From positions 1 to 35,533 of the IMG/VR virus record IMGVR_UViG_3300027971_000009: a DNA stretch of 35,533 nucleotides. One strand, 5' to 3'. Positions 1 to 7,105 of this stretch are shown here, piece by piece. The notes under the pieces are model-generated. The model was not told the DNA's origin. It saw only the letters and a program-made list of their open reading frames with translations, and did not search any database. The translations under genes and the position numbers were made by a program. Each line of letters begins with the position of its first letter. Position 1 is the stretch's first letter. The stretch comes from a virus.

Positions 1-127
1 ATTCTCTGCTAATTGGGCATCAATAAGTGCAATGGTTGATGCTCTTAGTTTGGCATTCTCAATACCTGATTTAGCAGCAGCCTTATCTATCTCTGCTTGT
101 TTGTTAGCTTGGTCAATCTTATTCTGA
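1..127. repeat. terminal direct repeat (circular closure), left copy
   Basis: The first 127 bases are identical to the last 127 (35407-35533). A gene frame continues perfectly across the joined ends, so this is most simply an assembly overlap of a circular contig; 127 is a common maximum k-mer length in short-read assembly. The unique circle would be 35,406 bp. A genuine short terminal redundancy of the virion DNA cannot be excluded from sequence alone. Confidence 0.95.
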
Positions 128-1704
128 GTTGATTCACCATCTACTATCTCCAATCTCTTCAATCCATTAAGTTCAGCATTCAACCTATCCTCAATCAACT
201 TATCATTGATGTCTTTAAGTTTGGCAGCATTCTCTTTGGCTGCATCAATGTCAATTAGATTTATTGAATTATTAGCAGTCTCAGATACATTAGTTTTAAT
301 GTTACTGATGTTTGCATTGACCTCACCTAATGCTTTTATGGTGGTTGTTTTTTGTTTCTCTAAATTATTTATGGCAGTTTGATTAGTAGCAATTGATAAT
401 GCTGCACCTTCTCGTGTTGATTTAGATGCTAAGTCAATGGCTTTCTGTTTTGCCTCAATCTCTATGGTCAATTGTTTTTCTTGCTCAATCAATTTCTCTC
501 TTTGAGTAATCTGAGGAACTAATTGTGCTTTAATCTCTGCTTGAGTATCACGTTGAATCTTTCTCTTATCTGCTTCTGCTTGAGTTAACTTACCAGCACT
601 AACCAATAACTTATCATTCAGGTCTTGTCTTTCAGCAGTTTGTTTTCTTATCTCATCGGTAGCAGCCTTGTTAAGTTTTTCTTGTTCAGAAATCAAGTCA
701 TTAAACTTCTTAGTAGCTTCTGCATTCTTTTGATAAACAGAATACAATGCACCAAGTATAAGAACCAATGCACCAATACCAGTACCAGCAATTGCCACCT
801 TCAATAAGTCAAGACTTTTCTTGGTTGCTAATGTTGCTACTGCTGCACCTTCTTCAGCAGCAGTTAATGTACCTACTGCACCAGCAGCAGAACCAGTCAC
901 TACTACCTTTTCTTTTAAGAAGATATTCTGTAATGCTATCTTGGTAGCACCTTGACCAGTTACCAAGTTAGCTATCTCTTGCAGTCCAGTTAGTAATGCT
1001 AATGCTCCCTGAGTTCGTGCAATGGTCTTATTAAGTTCTTCACTATCTACACCAAATGCAGCAGCAGCACCTTGAGCAACTGCAAAACCAGCAGCCAAAC
1101 CTTTGACCGCACCTAATGCTGCATCAAATTTGAATGTATCAGATGCAAGTACCTTAACCCTTTCTTGAGTATCACTTACTTGGTCTTGTAACTTACCAGC
1201 CTCAATTGATAGTTTTTGAAATGCTGCACTACCTTCTTGACCAGCAGTCTCAAGTTTAGATAGTTCTTCTTTTAATTCTCTAAGTCTACCCTTTAGTGAT
1301 TGAGTTCTTTTACCAGTTGAATCAGTACCATTGGATGTATCTGTTAATGTCTTTTGGTACTTGGCTAATGCCTCCTTTGCTTTTAAAGTTTCTGCTGCAT
1401 TCTCTTTAACAACCTTGCCCAATGTCAATGCAGCCTTACTGAACTTTATTGATTCACCAGTTAGCTTATTAAGTGCATCACGATTCTTATTGATGTTTGC
1501 TATGTTGCTATTGATTGCCTTAGATACTTCTTGTGAACTAAATGCAGCACTCATAGACTTACCCATAGCTTTATATGCAGCACTACCTTCTTTGGCTGCT
1601 GCTTCAGCACTATCACCAATCTGCTTATTGGCATTGATAATAGTATCTGTTACTGCCTTTAACGATGCTGCTTGTGCTTCATACTCAATAATAACTTTAG
1701 CCAC
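1..1704 (-). CDS. tail tape measure protein, N-terminal part (continues across the circle junction)
   Basis: These are the first 568 codons of the tape measure protein, which sets tail length and helps deliver DNA. The frame starts at a GTG (1704-1702, MAKVIIEYEAQA) that overlaps the stop of the preceding small ORF by 8 nt, and runs off the left edge. It continues at 35406 in the same frame, giving about 1,039 aa in all. This part is Ala/Lys/Glu-rich coiled coil with a hydrophobic, membrane-like stretch (KVAIAGTGIGALVLILGALY) around residues 300-320, as is usual for tape measure proteins. No ATG is available near the natural beginning, so GTG with translational coupling is the best start. Confidence 0.88.
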   Translation of the reverse strand, partial: MAKVIIEYEAQAASLKAVTDTIINANKQIGDSAEAAAKEGSAAYKAMGKSMSAAFSSQEVSKAINSNIANINKNRDALNKLTGESIKFSKAALTLGKVVKENAAETLKAKEALAKYQKTLTDTSNGTDSTGKRTQSLKGRLRELKEELSKLETAGQEGSAAFQKLSIEAGKLQDQVSDTQERVKVLASDTFKFDAALGAVKGLAAGFAVAQGAAAAFGVDSEELNKTIARTQGALALLTGLQEIANLVTGQGATKIALQNIFLKEKVVVTGSAAGAVGTLTAAEEGAAVATLATKKSLDLLKVAIAGTGIGALVLILGALYSVYQKNAEATKKFNDLISEQEKLNKAATDEIRKQTAERQDLNDKLLVSAGKLTQAEADKRKIQRDTQAEIKAQLVPQITQREKLIEQEKQLTIEIEAKQKAIDLASKSTREGAALSIATNQTAINNLEKQKTTTIKALGEVNANISNIKTNVSETANNSINLIDIDAAKENAAKLKDINDKLIEDRLNAELNGLKRLEIVDGESTQNKIDQANKQAEIDKAAAKSGIENAKLRASTIALIDAQLAEN

Positions 1705-1807
1705 GATTCTGAGATTTTATGAACGACTCAAATTTAGTCAAAAATAAATCAACATCACTATGCATTAGTTGATTGTATGCTACCACATCACCCTCAACAA
1801 TTGTCAT
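1697..1807 (-). CDS. small ORF between tail chaperone and tape measure (possible frameshift product C-terminus)
   Basis: This is a 36-codon ORF (MTIVEGDVVAYNQLMHSD...) whose ATG overlaps the stop of the upstream gene as TAATG and whose stop overlaps the tape measure GTG. The frame is open back to 2011, in the -1 frame relative to the upstream gene. Many tail chaperone loci have a short second ORF made only as a -1 frameshift fusion just before the tape measure gene. The Asp-Val-Asp-Leu-Phe-Leu-Thr-Lys-Phe-Glu ending looks like natural protein. It could be expressed by coupled reinitiation at TAATG, or as a roughly 253-aa fusion after slipping at the T7 run (1984-1990). Confidence 0.6.
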   Translation of the reverse strand: MTIVEGDVVAYNQLMHSDVDLFLTKFESFIKSQNRG

Positions 1808-2457
1808 TACTTGAGTTTTAATTCTCGTGGTCGTTTCACTCGCTCTGTATCGTGGAGAGAATCTAAGTGGGTCAATGCTTTTATCAGGTTGCGTTGTGCC
1901 TCCACGTTGTATACCCATAATTTCTGCATATCTTCTGCTGACATAGACATTAAGGGTATTAGCGGCTCTATACCCAGCCGTGTAAAAAAATCGTGTGAAC
2001 CCTCCATGCACATCTTTTCAAATACCTCAAGTTTCTCTTTGTGGATATCGTTGTTAATGATGGTAGGGTCTTCATCGTCACGTATAATCCATGTGGCAGC
2101 AATGTTAAGCAGTAGGTCACGATGGATAATAGTATCTTGCCTCTCACGTATAATGTGAATGTAGGTAGCAACCAATGCTGCATTCTTAGGATTAGATAGA
2201 CCAGCAGCCAATGCCTTCTCCATACCTTCCAGTATGCCTTCCATCTCACTACCACTTATACCCGAACTCAATCGTTCAAGTAGTGCCATAGACATTGAAA
2301 ATCTTTCAAGTGGCATATTGGTCTCCTTTGGGAATCGTAGGTAGTCGTAACCATCCTTAGTGAATACCTTCACCAAGTTGTAACTGGTCTGCTTCTGATT
2401 CCATCTATTGAATAGATGCAACCACTTGTGAGGCATTAATCTTCTGAATAACTTCAT
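1807..2457 (-). CDS. tail assembly chaperone-like protein
   Basis: This is a 216-aa, mostly helical soluble protein directly upstream of the tape measure gene, the position of tail assembly chaperones. Recognisable text includes FTKDGYDYLRFPKETNMPLERF and a helical core ending around IRDDEDPTI; I know this type of protein from Bacteroidota phage tail operons but cannot assign a catalytic function. The start at 2457 overlaps the preceding gene by 53 nt; the ATG at 2436 (MPHKWLHLF) is an equally reasonable start. The gene contains a T7 slippery run at 1984-1990 and ends in TAATG with the small ORF that follows, suggesting a lambda G/GT-like arrangement. The role is inferred mainly from position. 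Confidence 0.6.
   Translation of the reverse strand: MKLFRRLMPHKWLHLFNRWNQKQTSYNLVKVFTKDGYDYLRFPKETNMPLERFSMSMALLERLSSGISGSEMEGILEGMEKALAAGLSNPKNAALVATYIHIIRERQDTIIHRDLLLNIAATWIIRDDEDPTIINNDIHKEKLEVFEKMCMEGSHDFFTRLGIEPLIPLMSMSAEDMQKLWVYNVEAQRNLIKALTHLDSLHDTERVKRPRELKLK
1984..1990 (-). promoter_or_regulatory. candidate -1 ribosomal slippery site (T TTT TTT)
   Basis: Read on the minus strand in the frame of the upstream chaperone gene, the codons are GAT TTT TTT ACA, a perfect X-XXY-YYZ type heptamer of seven T. A -1 slip there enters the frame that stays open to 1697. The fusion would be 158 + 95 residues instead of 216. No strong stimulatory hairpin was recognised just downstream, so this rests on the heptamer, the frame and gene position. 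Confidence 0.45.
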
Positions 2458-2665
2458 CTATTGTGTTGTTGCTAACCAACCTATCTAAGTTGGTTAAGGT
2501 TAATATTGTTGTTCCTTGATTCTCTACCACCATCATTATTGAATTGACATTGACCAGCACCTTGCAGTCTCCTAAATCAATTGCAGATAGTTCTTGTAAC
2601 TCTTCATCTTCAATGTTCTTATTGTATTCTAATAGGGTCGATTGTAGAATGATAAAGTTAGCCAT
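2405..2665 (-). CDS. hypothetical small tail-operon protein
   Basis: This 86-aa ORF (MANFIILQSTLLEYNKNIEDEELQ...) starts at an ATG 3 nt past the stop of the zinc-ribbon gene and overlaps the next gene. It is alternating hydrophobic/polar, suggesting a small beta-rich domain (CKVLVNVNSIMMVVENQGTTILTLTNL). I do not recognise the family. Its placement between TerL and the tail chaperone gene suggests a tail or connector role, or an assembly factor. Confidence 0.65.
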   Translation of the reverse strand: MANFIILQSTLLEYNKNIEDEELQELSAIDLGDCKVLVNVNSIMMVVENQGTTILTLTNLDRLVSNNTIDEVIQKINASQVVASIQ

Positions 2666-2668
2666 AGG

Positions 2669-2875
2669 TCACCAGTATTCGTGAGGGCATTGTGCATCTT
2701 CAACCCTTGTCTTGGCTGGTAGAAAGCAACCACAAGCATTACATACATTAAGTGGTTTATATCGGTGTTGGCAGTTGTTACATATGGCAGTCCTACCCTT
2801 ACTGAGTTCCCTTGACTTCTTGTTGGCAGTAAGGTAGTAGTACCACCCTCTGATGATTGCAGATAACTTAGTCAT
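2669..2875 (-). CDS. small zinc-ribbon protein
   Basis: This 68-aa basic protein has an evident zinc ribbon: CNNC near residue 33, CNACGC near residue 45, then LPAKTRVEDAQCPHEYW at the C-terminus. The Cys-Gly-Cys...Ala-Lys...Cys-Pro...Trp ending is a recurrent signature of small zinc-binding proteins in Bacteroidota phages. The first 30 residues are Lys/Arg/Tyr-rich. It overlaps the upstream gene by 8 nt, so it is translated with the packaging/tail operon. Nucleic-acid or protein binding is plausible; the exact role is unknown. Confidence 0.75.
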   Translation of the reverse strand: MTKLSAIIRGWYYYLTANKKSRELSKGRTAICNNCQHRYKPLNVCNACGCFLPAKTRVEDAQCPHEYW

Positions 2876-3215
2876 TGGTCAAGTTAACTATTGATGGTTC
2901 ACTATCACTTACCGCAATGCTGAAGTCAATGCAAGTATAGGTATCTTCTCCTATGGTCAGGTCTTGCCTTGTACCATTTGGTGTATCAGTTGTTATCCAA
3001 AGAGTATAGCCTTGTAGTGGGTCAATCAAGACTCCTTCAATGGTAATGTTACCAAACTCATCACTAATGCTTACAAAGGTCTGAATGCGACCAGTAGCCT
3101 TATACTGGATGCACACAAGGTAAGAGGTATCAGGTGCTGCTACCCCAAAGGTCAGACCAGTAGCACATACATCTACATAACTGCCTGAGTCGTAACAAGG
3201 TGAACAAATGCTCAT
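2868..3215 (-). CDS. hypothetical beta-rich structural protein
   Basis: This 115-aa protein starts [20 protein letters not shown]. The start at 3215 was chosen because it overlaps the TerL stop as ATGA; the longer frame upstream runs inside TerL. The N-terminus has four closely spaced cysteines, and the rest is beta-strand-like with Thr/Asp-rich turns (YTLWITTDTPNG). The same Cys-rich, beta-sandwich flavour is seen in the tail proteins at 29715-31991. I infer a minor virion or tail component, with no specific family recognised. Confidence 0.65.
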   Translation of the reverse strand: MSICSPCYDSGSYVDVCATGLTFGVAAPDTSYLVCIQYKATGRIQTFVSISDEFGNITIEGVLIDPLQGYTLWITTDTPNGTRQDLTIGEDTYTCIDFSIAVSDSEPSIVNLTND

Positions 3216-4533
3216 AGGTATCGTTTTAAAATTGAATTCACAAAGTAACGGAAACAATCAAGAAAATCTGCTCTCTCTGATAAGTTTTTTCTATTTGATT
3301 TAATGATTCCACCATCAGCATTACATTGTACTTGTTTGGCATCGTACACGAACCCTTTACACTTAACAGAGTTAACCTTTACATCAAGACGAGTTAATGC
3401 GTTATTGCAGTCTATTCGACTATTGTAGTGGGTTGGATTCGCTGGTATGATTATCTGACTATCGGCAAGGTGCAACCTTCTTTTGATTTGGGTATAGGCA
3501 CTTGAGTTATCACGTTGTTGGATGCTTCTGCCATTACCCATTGCATCTCCAGTTATCCTTAGTAGACCACGAGGCACATTAAGACTTTCAACATAGTCAC
3601 AGAATGCATCAATGCTACCCTTATCTATGTTTATCTCACCAATGACTGAACAACCTTTAGTTGTGTGTTGCTGGATGATTAATGCTGAGAGTGGGTTGAT
3701 GTTGAAATCCACAGATACGAATACTGGTAGGTGAGGGTTAAGACTTAGTGAATCGTCAATGTGTCTATCGTCATCCCAAGCATATAGGAATGGATTGTTT
3801 ACCTCATCCATTACATCCCAGTCACCTTCTACGAATCTTGCATACTGAATTGGTGGTAGTTCTTTCAATGACTCAAGATAGTCTTGACTTATGTATGGGT
3901 TATCTGTGATGCGTGAATTGATGTAGCACCATTTCTCAGGTAGTGTGTTACTTCGCCATCTTTCATAGATTACTGACTTTACCCAATTGTTAGCTGGATT
4001 GCAAGTAGCCAAACATACTATTGGTGGTTGACCTTGTGCCTTATTCCAACTACCTATACGTTCTTGCACCTTGTAGAATGTTGCTTCTTGTAGTTCGTTT
4101 ACCTCGTCAAGACCAGCACCATTTACCTCAAGTCCTCTGAACCTATTCAAGTCTTTATCATCATCATAACTCTCAGCCATGAAGATTAACTCTGAGCCAT
4201 TGGTGAACGTAACTACATTGGTCTCACGATTCCATGAACTTATGTATTGATTCAATCCATCGTTAAGTATTGAACTGAATGATGGAAAGGTTGTACGTTT
4301 AAGGTCAGGCAATGTCTTACGAATGATTACCCATCTTGAACGTGGGTATAGTAAAGATAATGAAGATAGTGTTAGTAGTAACCAATATGTCTTACCACCA
4401 CGTTATTCTTTCCCCCTTACATTTCTGCAAGGGGCAACCATCGTATAGCACCACCGAATACAATAACCTTCTTGTATCCGTTGATAGCCATATCGTAGGC
4501 TTTAGTTTGTCTCTTAGTTAGTTTGAATGACAT
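3212..4533 (-). CDS. terL: terminase large subunit, interrupted in the Walker A motif by a 41-nt insert
   Basis: TerL is the ATPase-nuclease that packages phage DNA. The ATG at 4533 ([15 protein letters not shown]) begins 31 codons that end in GGAIR at 4441. The frame then meets TAA at 4419-4417. The rest resumes at 4399 with GGKTYWLLL and runs 395 codons to 3212. Joining them gives a 426-aa protein of normal size with Walker A GAIRGGKT, Walker [10 protein letters not shown] (about residues 125-133), CLATCNP, and nuclease acidic residues near 262 (SVDFN), 316 (TGDAMGNG) and 409/412 (DFLDCFRY). The downstream frame has a stop (TAA 4405-4403) just before it, so simple frameshifting cannot connect the halves. 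Translational bypassing, splicing, or a broken gene are the options. The TTG at 4312 cannot restore an ATPase. Confidence 0.9.
4400..4440 (-). other. 41-nt insert in terL with GAAA-tetraloop hairpin; candidate translational bypass element
   Basis: The insert lies exactly between Arg and Gly of the TerL P-loop. It is flanked by a 3-nt direct repeat ACG, so the boundaries can shift by up to 3 nt with the same result. On the minus strand it has a 6-nt spacer, a 9-bp stem (4434-4426 with 4421-4413, one G-U pair) closed by GAAA, then a purine-rich stretch GGAAAGAATAA before the codon CGT. The upstream codon is CGA; both Arg codons are read by tRNA-Arg(ICG). T4 gene 60 and mitochondrial byp elements share the general plan of matched take-off/landing codons and a short gap with a hairpin. 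Unlike T4, there is no stop directly after the take-off codon. The mechanism is inferred. Confidence 0.6.
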
Positions 4534-5038
4534 ATGCTTTGTTTAATCTCTTTATTGATGAAATAGAACAATTAAACATATCTGCTATAATTTGATTCTT
4601 TACTCCTTTAGATTTCAAATCAACTATTGCCTCAATGCCTTCTTTAGTTTGTTTACATCTATGATGTAAGTGTAGTCTATTAGATTTACTTAAACCTAAT
4701 TTATATGCGTGTAATTGATTCTCTGAGTTATTAACCCATTCAAGATTATCAACTGCATTGTTTAATTTATTGCCGTCAATATGGTTAACTTGTGGTTTAC
4801 TATATTCATTGTCAATAAATGCCATAGCAACTATCCTATGCAGTTTATAAGTAATTAGTTTACCATCTTTCATTATGGCAAATCTCTTATAGCCTTTGTT
4901 ATCTATTGCTGGTTTTAATATCTTACCCTTCAGTCTTAATTGATTCTTAGATGTTGTAACTATTCTATCAATGCTTCTAACATTGCCCAAGTTTGACACT
5001 TCGTATCCAGTCTCAAATACTTTCCATAACTCATTCAT
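4514..5038 (-). CDS. HNH homing endonuclease with NUMOD4 domain
   Basis: This 174-aa protein has an N-terminal NUMOD4 motif ([20 protein letters not shown], about residues 5-24) and an HNH nuclease core (LHRIVAMAF...[18 protein letters not shown], about 67-103). A C-terminal helix-turn-helix ([19 protein letters not shown]) probably contacts the DNA target. It is a free-standing mobile endonuclease gene lodged between terS and terL. Its start overlaps the terS stop by 8 nt and its C-terminal codons overlap the terL start by 20 nt, so it inserted without leaving a gap. Its position 73 nt upstream of the terL insert recalls T4 mobA beside gene 60. The likely target is an endonuclease-free terS-terL junction of related phages. 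Confidence 0.9.
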   Translation of the reverse strand: MNELWKVFETGYEVSNLGNVRSIDRIVTTSKNQLRLKGKILKPAIDNKGYKRFAIMKDGKLITYKLHRIVAMAFIDNEYSKPQVNHIDGNKLNNAVDNLEWVNNSENQLHAYKLGLSKSNRLHLHHRCKQTKEGIEAIVDLKSKGVKNQIIADMFNCSISSIKRLNKAYVIQTN

Positions 5039-5477
5039 CTTTGTCTCCCTCAGTCCTTATGATAATCAATGGCTCTGTAGTATACATTGTACTTTCACCA
5101 TTGTTTGCCCATAACTTTCTTTGTCTATTGGCTAACCAATGCTTTGCTGCTGGTGTATCAGGAGGTAACTCTTTTCTTAGTTGTACTATCTGACCATCTT
5201 TAGTTAGTGCCTCCTCAATGATGGTTAAACCTAATGCACGTTTGTACATTGCCTTCGCCACTTTGCCGTCTGCATTCTCTTTCCCTTGCGTTAATGACTC
5301 GGAAAAACTCGGATAGACTTTCTTCCACTCATTGAATGTATCTTGATTTACACCAATGATTGTAGCCATTTGAGTATCTGTTAAACCAAGCAATGACATC
5401 TCAAAGACTTGGTCATTGAATGCCTCCTTATACTTAGTTGGTCTACCTACACTATTAGGTTCATCTTGATTATTCAT
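5031..5477 (-). CDS. terS: terminase small subunit
   Basis: This 148-aa protein has the characteristic N-terminus [10 protein letters not shown] followed by a helix-turn-helix ([30 protein letters not shown]) and [21 protein letters not shown]. This is the DNA-recognition subunit that brings TerL to the packaging site. The C-terminal part is acidic (RTEGDKDE). It starts within the HAD gene (8-nt overlap) and is followed by the HNH gene, with terL after that. Confidence 0.88.
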   Translation of the reverse strand: MNNQDEPNSVGRPTKYKEAFNDQVFEMSLLGLTDTQMATIIGVNQDTFNEWKKVYPSFSESLTQGKENADGKVAKAMYKRALGLTIIEEALTKDGQIVQLRKELPPDTPAAKHWLANRQRKLWANNGESTMYTTEPLIIIRTEGDKDE

Positions 5478-5784
5478 AACTTACTTTTTCTGCTCGTGTA
5501 TCAGTATTCTCTTTTATCTTATCAATCTGTTCTTGATTGTTATCGTAATGAACATCTATACTAAGTCTTTTAATCGTGTTCCATTTGTCTTTGCCATTGG
5601 TAAAGTAAACGTGCAGTCTTGGTATGCCTAACTCTTTTGCTACCTCATATACATTTCTTGACATTGTTGATTCTTGTCGTGCCGTGATGATGTATACTTG
5701 GTCACCTTCATTAATCTTTCTACGAGCAAGTGCCTTCCCTTGTGGTGTCTCCAGTACCCCATCGAAATCAAATGATACTTTCAT
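5470..5784 (-). CDS. HAD-like phosphatase/nucleotidase domain protein
   Basis: This 104-aa protein opens with MKVSFDFDGVLETPQGKALA, the DxDG-type motif I nucleophile loop of the haloacid dehalogenase superfamily. Motif II (YIITARQES) follows, with a conserved Lys near KDKW and the late acidic motif VDVHYDNN that completes the metal site. Small single-domain HAD proteins of this sort are frequent in phages, with 5'-nucleotidase or polynucleotide 3'-phosphatase roles proposed. The substrate cannot be told from sequence. It overlaps TerS by 8 nt and the preceding small gene by 4 nt. Confidence 0.8.
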   Translation of the reverse strand: MKVSFDFDGVLETPQGKALARRKINEGDQVYIITARQESTMSRNVYEVAKELGIPRLHVYFTNGKDKWNTIKRLSIDVHYDNNQEQIDKIKENTDTRAEKVSYE

Positions 5785-5915
5785 CTTTTACGTTTTGATT
5801 TTTGTGCTTCAGCATATGCAATGGCTACTGCTTGTTTAGGCTCGTATCCTTCCTTAATCAACTTCTGAATGTTCTTGTTGATTACCTCGTAGGTATCACC
5901 TTGTATGAGTGGCAT
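5781..5915 (-). CDS. small conserved phage protein (44 aa)
   Basis: This short ORF reads MPLIQGDTYEVINKNIQKL then IKEGYEPKQAVAIAYAEAQ, ending in a basic tail SKRKR. The pattern Asn-Ile...Leu-Ile-x-Glu-Gly-Tyr-x-x-x-Gln-Ala-Val-Ala-Ile-Ala is common in small phage proteins near packaging or head genes. The stop overlaps the HAD gene start as ATGA, which supports real translation. Function is unknown. Confidence 0.75.
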   Translation of the reverse strand: MPLIQGDTYEVINKNIQKLIKEGYEPKQAVAIAYAEAQKSKRKR

Positions 5916-5931
5916 AGGTATCTGTTTGAAG

Positions 5932-6318
5932 TTACAAAGTTATGAAAGAATTTAGTTTGTCAAGTGATATGAATTTCTGTAGTTCGAATCCTTGAGTCTT
6001 GAAGTTCATCGTGGTGCAATGTTGAATAAGATATTCTTTAGGTATGAGCCATCTACTTTGTTCATCTGTTATCTCAACCTTGTCAAATAACTTACCATTT
6101 TCTATCAGGTAGTAATTGATTCCGTATGAATTATTAACTCTCATAAGATGCTTACCTCGTGACCTTACGAGCCTTAGAGTCCTTGTGACCTTATCAATCT
6201 GACCTATGGCTCTCTTCTTACCATCAGCAAGTAGCAATGATAGATTGATGATTGAATCCTTATGATAGGCAATTAACTTATTGCCACTTGAATCTTGTAT
6301 GGTGTGGGTCTTGTTCAT
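5932..6318 (-). CDS. hypothetical protein
   Basis: This 128-aa ORF (MNKTHTIQDSSGNKLIAYHK...) has its ATG overlapping the stop of the preceding gene as ATGA. It has a basic middle section (RTLRLVRSRGKHLMR) typical of nucleic-acid contact surfaces and a hydrophobic C-terminal end. No family was recognised. It belongs to the run of small genes leading into the packaging genes. Confidence 0.65.
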   Translation of the reverse strand: MNKTHTIQDSSGNKLIAYHKDSIINLSLLLADGKKRAIGQIDKVTRTLRLVRSRGKHLMRVNNSYGINYYLIENGKLFDKVEITDEQSRWLIPKEYLIQHCTTMNFKTQGFELQKFISLDKLNSFITL

Positions 6319-6698
6319 AACTGGTAGGTGTCAATTCGTTTCTTGACCATATCAATGAACTTATCCATCATTGATGCATAGTAGGTATTGAAGTCATTAA
6401 AGCCTTCAGGGTTGCGTTCAAATAGAACGTATAGGCAAGACCTCAACCTTTGACTTGGTGTCTTAGAACCCATCTCTTCAGCATCTATCTTCATTGACTT
6501 GAGTAACTCTTCATCATTGTAATTGAATGCCTCACCCTTGAATGCCATCACACCTACACCTGATGTCCATTGGTTGAATAGTTCAGCAGCCTTTGCTGGT
6601 GATAGTTCTTGTGTACCAATTACTACCTTTAAGGTCTTATCTCGTCTTGTGGCTACTGATTCAATTGCACAAGGTATAAGTAGTAGGTTACTTTCCAT
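6315..6698 (-). CDS. hypothetical protein
   Basis: This 127-aa ORF starts at MESNLLLIPCAIESVATRRD (6698), chosen because it overlaps the preceding stop by 11 nt; the longer frame would overlap the upstream gene needlessly. Contents include KTLKVVIGTQELSPAKAAEL and a helical C-terminus (DFNTYYASMMDKFIDMVKKR). I have an impression of similar proteins in Bacteroidota phage early regions but know no function. Confidence 0.65.
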   Translation of the reverse strand: MESNLLLIPCAIESVATRRDKTLKVVIGTQELSPAKAAELFNQWTSGVGVMAFKGEAFNYNDEELLKSMKIDAEEMGSKTPSQRLRSCLYVLFERNPEGFNDFNTYYASMMDKFIDMVKKRIDTYQL

Positions 6699-6894
6699 AG
6701 GATGAGGTGTAGTAGTCTTGTGCAGTCTTAAATTCAAATGGTGTCCACTCTGATTCTCCTTGTTCATATGCTTCAATTATCTGCTCCTTCTCAATTTCTT
6801 TGGCTTCTCTAATCAGAGAATCAAATTTGAAATTGGGTTTGGCTAACTTAATCTTTTCAACCAGCCAATCAACTGCTAACTGCTTACTCTCCAT
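6688..6894 (-). CDS. small conserved protein, second of two tandem paralogues
   Basis: This 68-aa ORF reads MESKQLAVDWLVEKIK ... EKEQIIEAYEQGE ... DYYTSSYGK. The start at 6894 was chosen for its 11-nt overlap with the previous stop. The pattern of an N-terminal A-V-x-W-L helix, a Glu-rich middle with A-x-x-x-G, and a Tyr-Tyr...Ser-Tyr-Gly end recurs in the gene just upstream and in many Bacteroidota phages. Function is unknown. Confidence 0.7.
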   Translation of the reverse strand: MESKQLAVDWLVEKIKLAKPNFKFDSLIREAKEIEKEQIIEAYEQGESEWTPFEFKTAQDYYTSSYGK

Positions 6895-7105
6895 AAGACT
6901 CTTTATAAAATACAGATGAGCCGTGAGTTGAGAATCCACTCTTATATGCATCCTCTTGACCACAATCAAATGCACCCATTACTTCTAACTTATGCTGAGA
7001 CTTTAACTCTTCATAGTTAGATGTTAGCCATAGATTAAAATCATCAATGGTCAATTCGTTTTGTTGTTCAAAGATTAGTTCAATAACAGATTGTTCAGCA
7101 GCCAT
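6884..7105 (-). CDS. small conserved protein, first of two tandem paralogues
   Basis: This is a 73-aa ORF starting MAAEQSVIELIFEQQNELT. The frame is open to 7150 (GTG, or ATG at 7147), but the ATG at 7105 gives the same 11-nt stop/start overlap as the neighbouring pair and avoids a 50-nt overlap. It ends FYKESYGE, matching the SSYGK end of its neighbour, and shares a central Glu/Ala/Gly pattern. This suggests an old tandem duplication. Role unknown. Confidence 0.65.
   Translation of the reverse strand: MAAEQSVIELIFEQQNELTIDDFNLWLTSNYEELKSQHKLEVMGAFDCGQEDAYKSGFSTHGSSVFYKESYGE

Noticed and set aside
1-127. true direct terminal repeats or cohesive packaging ends
   Set aside because: The repeat lies inside a gene and its length equals a standard assembler k-mer; nothing else marks a packaging end here.
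1331-1747. 138-aa plus-strand ORF
   Set aside because: It is antisense to the Ala-rich tape measure coiled coil, which readily produces long open frames on the other strand.
1769-2158. 129-aa plus-strand ORF
   Set aside because: It is antisense to the tail chaperone gene and gives no recognisable protein.
3212-4312. TerL beginning at TTG 4312 as an independent complete gene
   Set aside because: This start lacks the Walker A motif, whereas clear TerL codons lie upstream on both sides of the 41-nt insert. A TerL without its P-loop would not package DNA.
4400-4440. insertion sequence remnant
   Set aside because: At 41 nt with only 3-nt flanking repeats and no terminal inverted repeats other than the single hairpin, it does not resemble an insertion-sequence footprint.
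4336-4521. plus-strand ORF across the TerL interruption
   Set aside because: It is antisense to TerL codons on both sides, has a low-complexity hydrophobic sequence and no supporting context.
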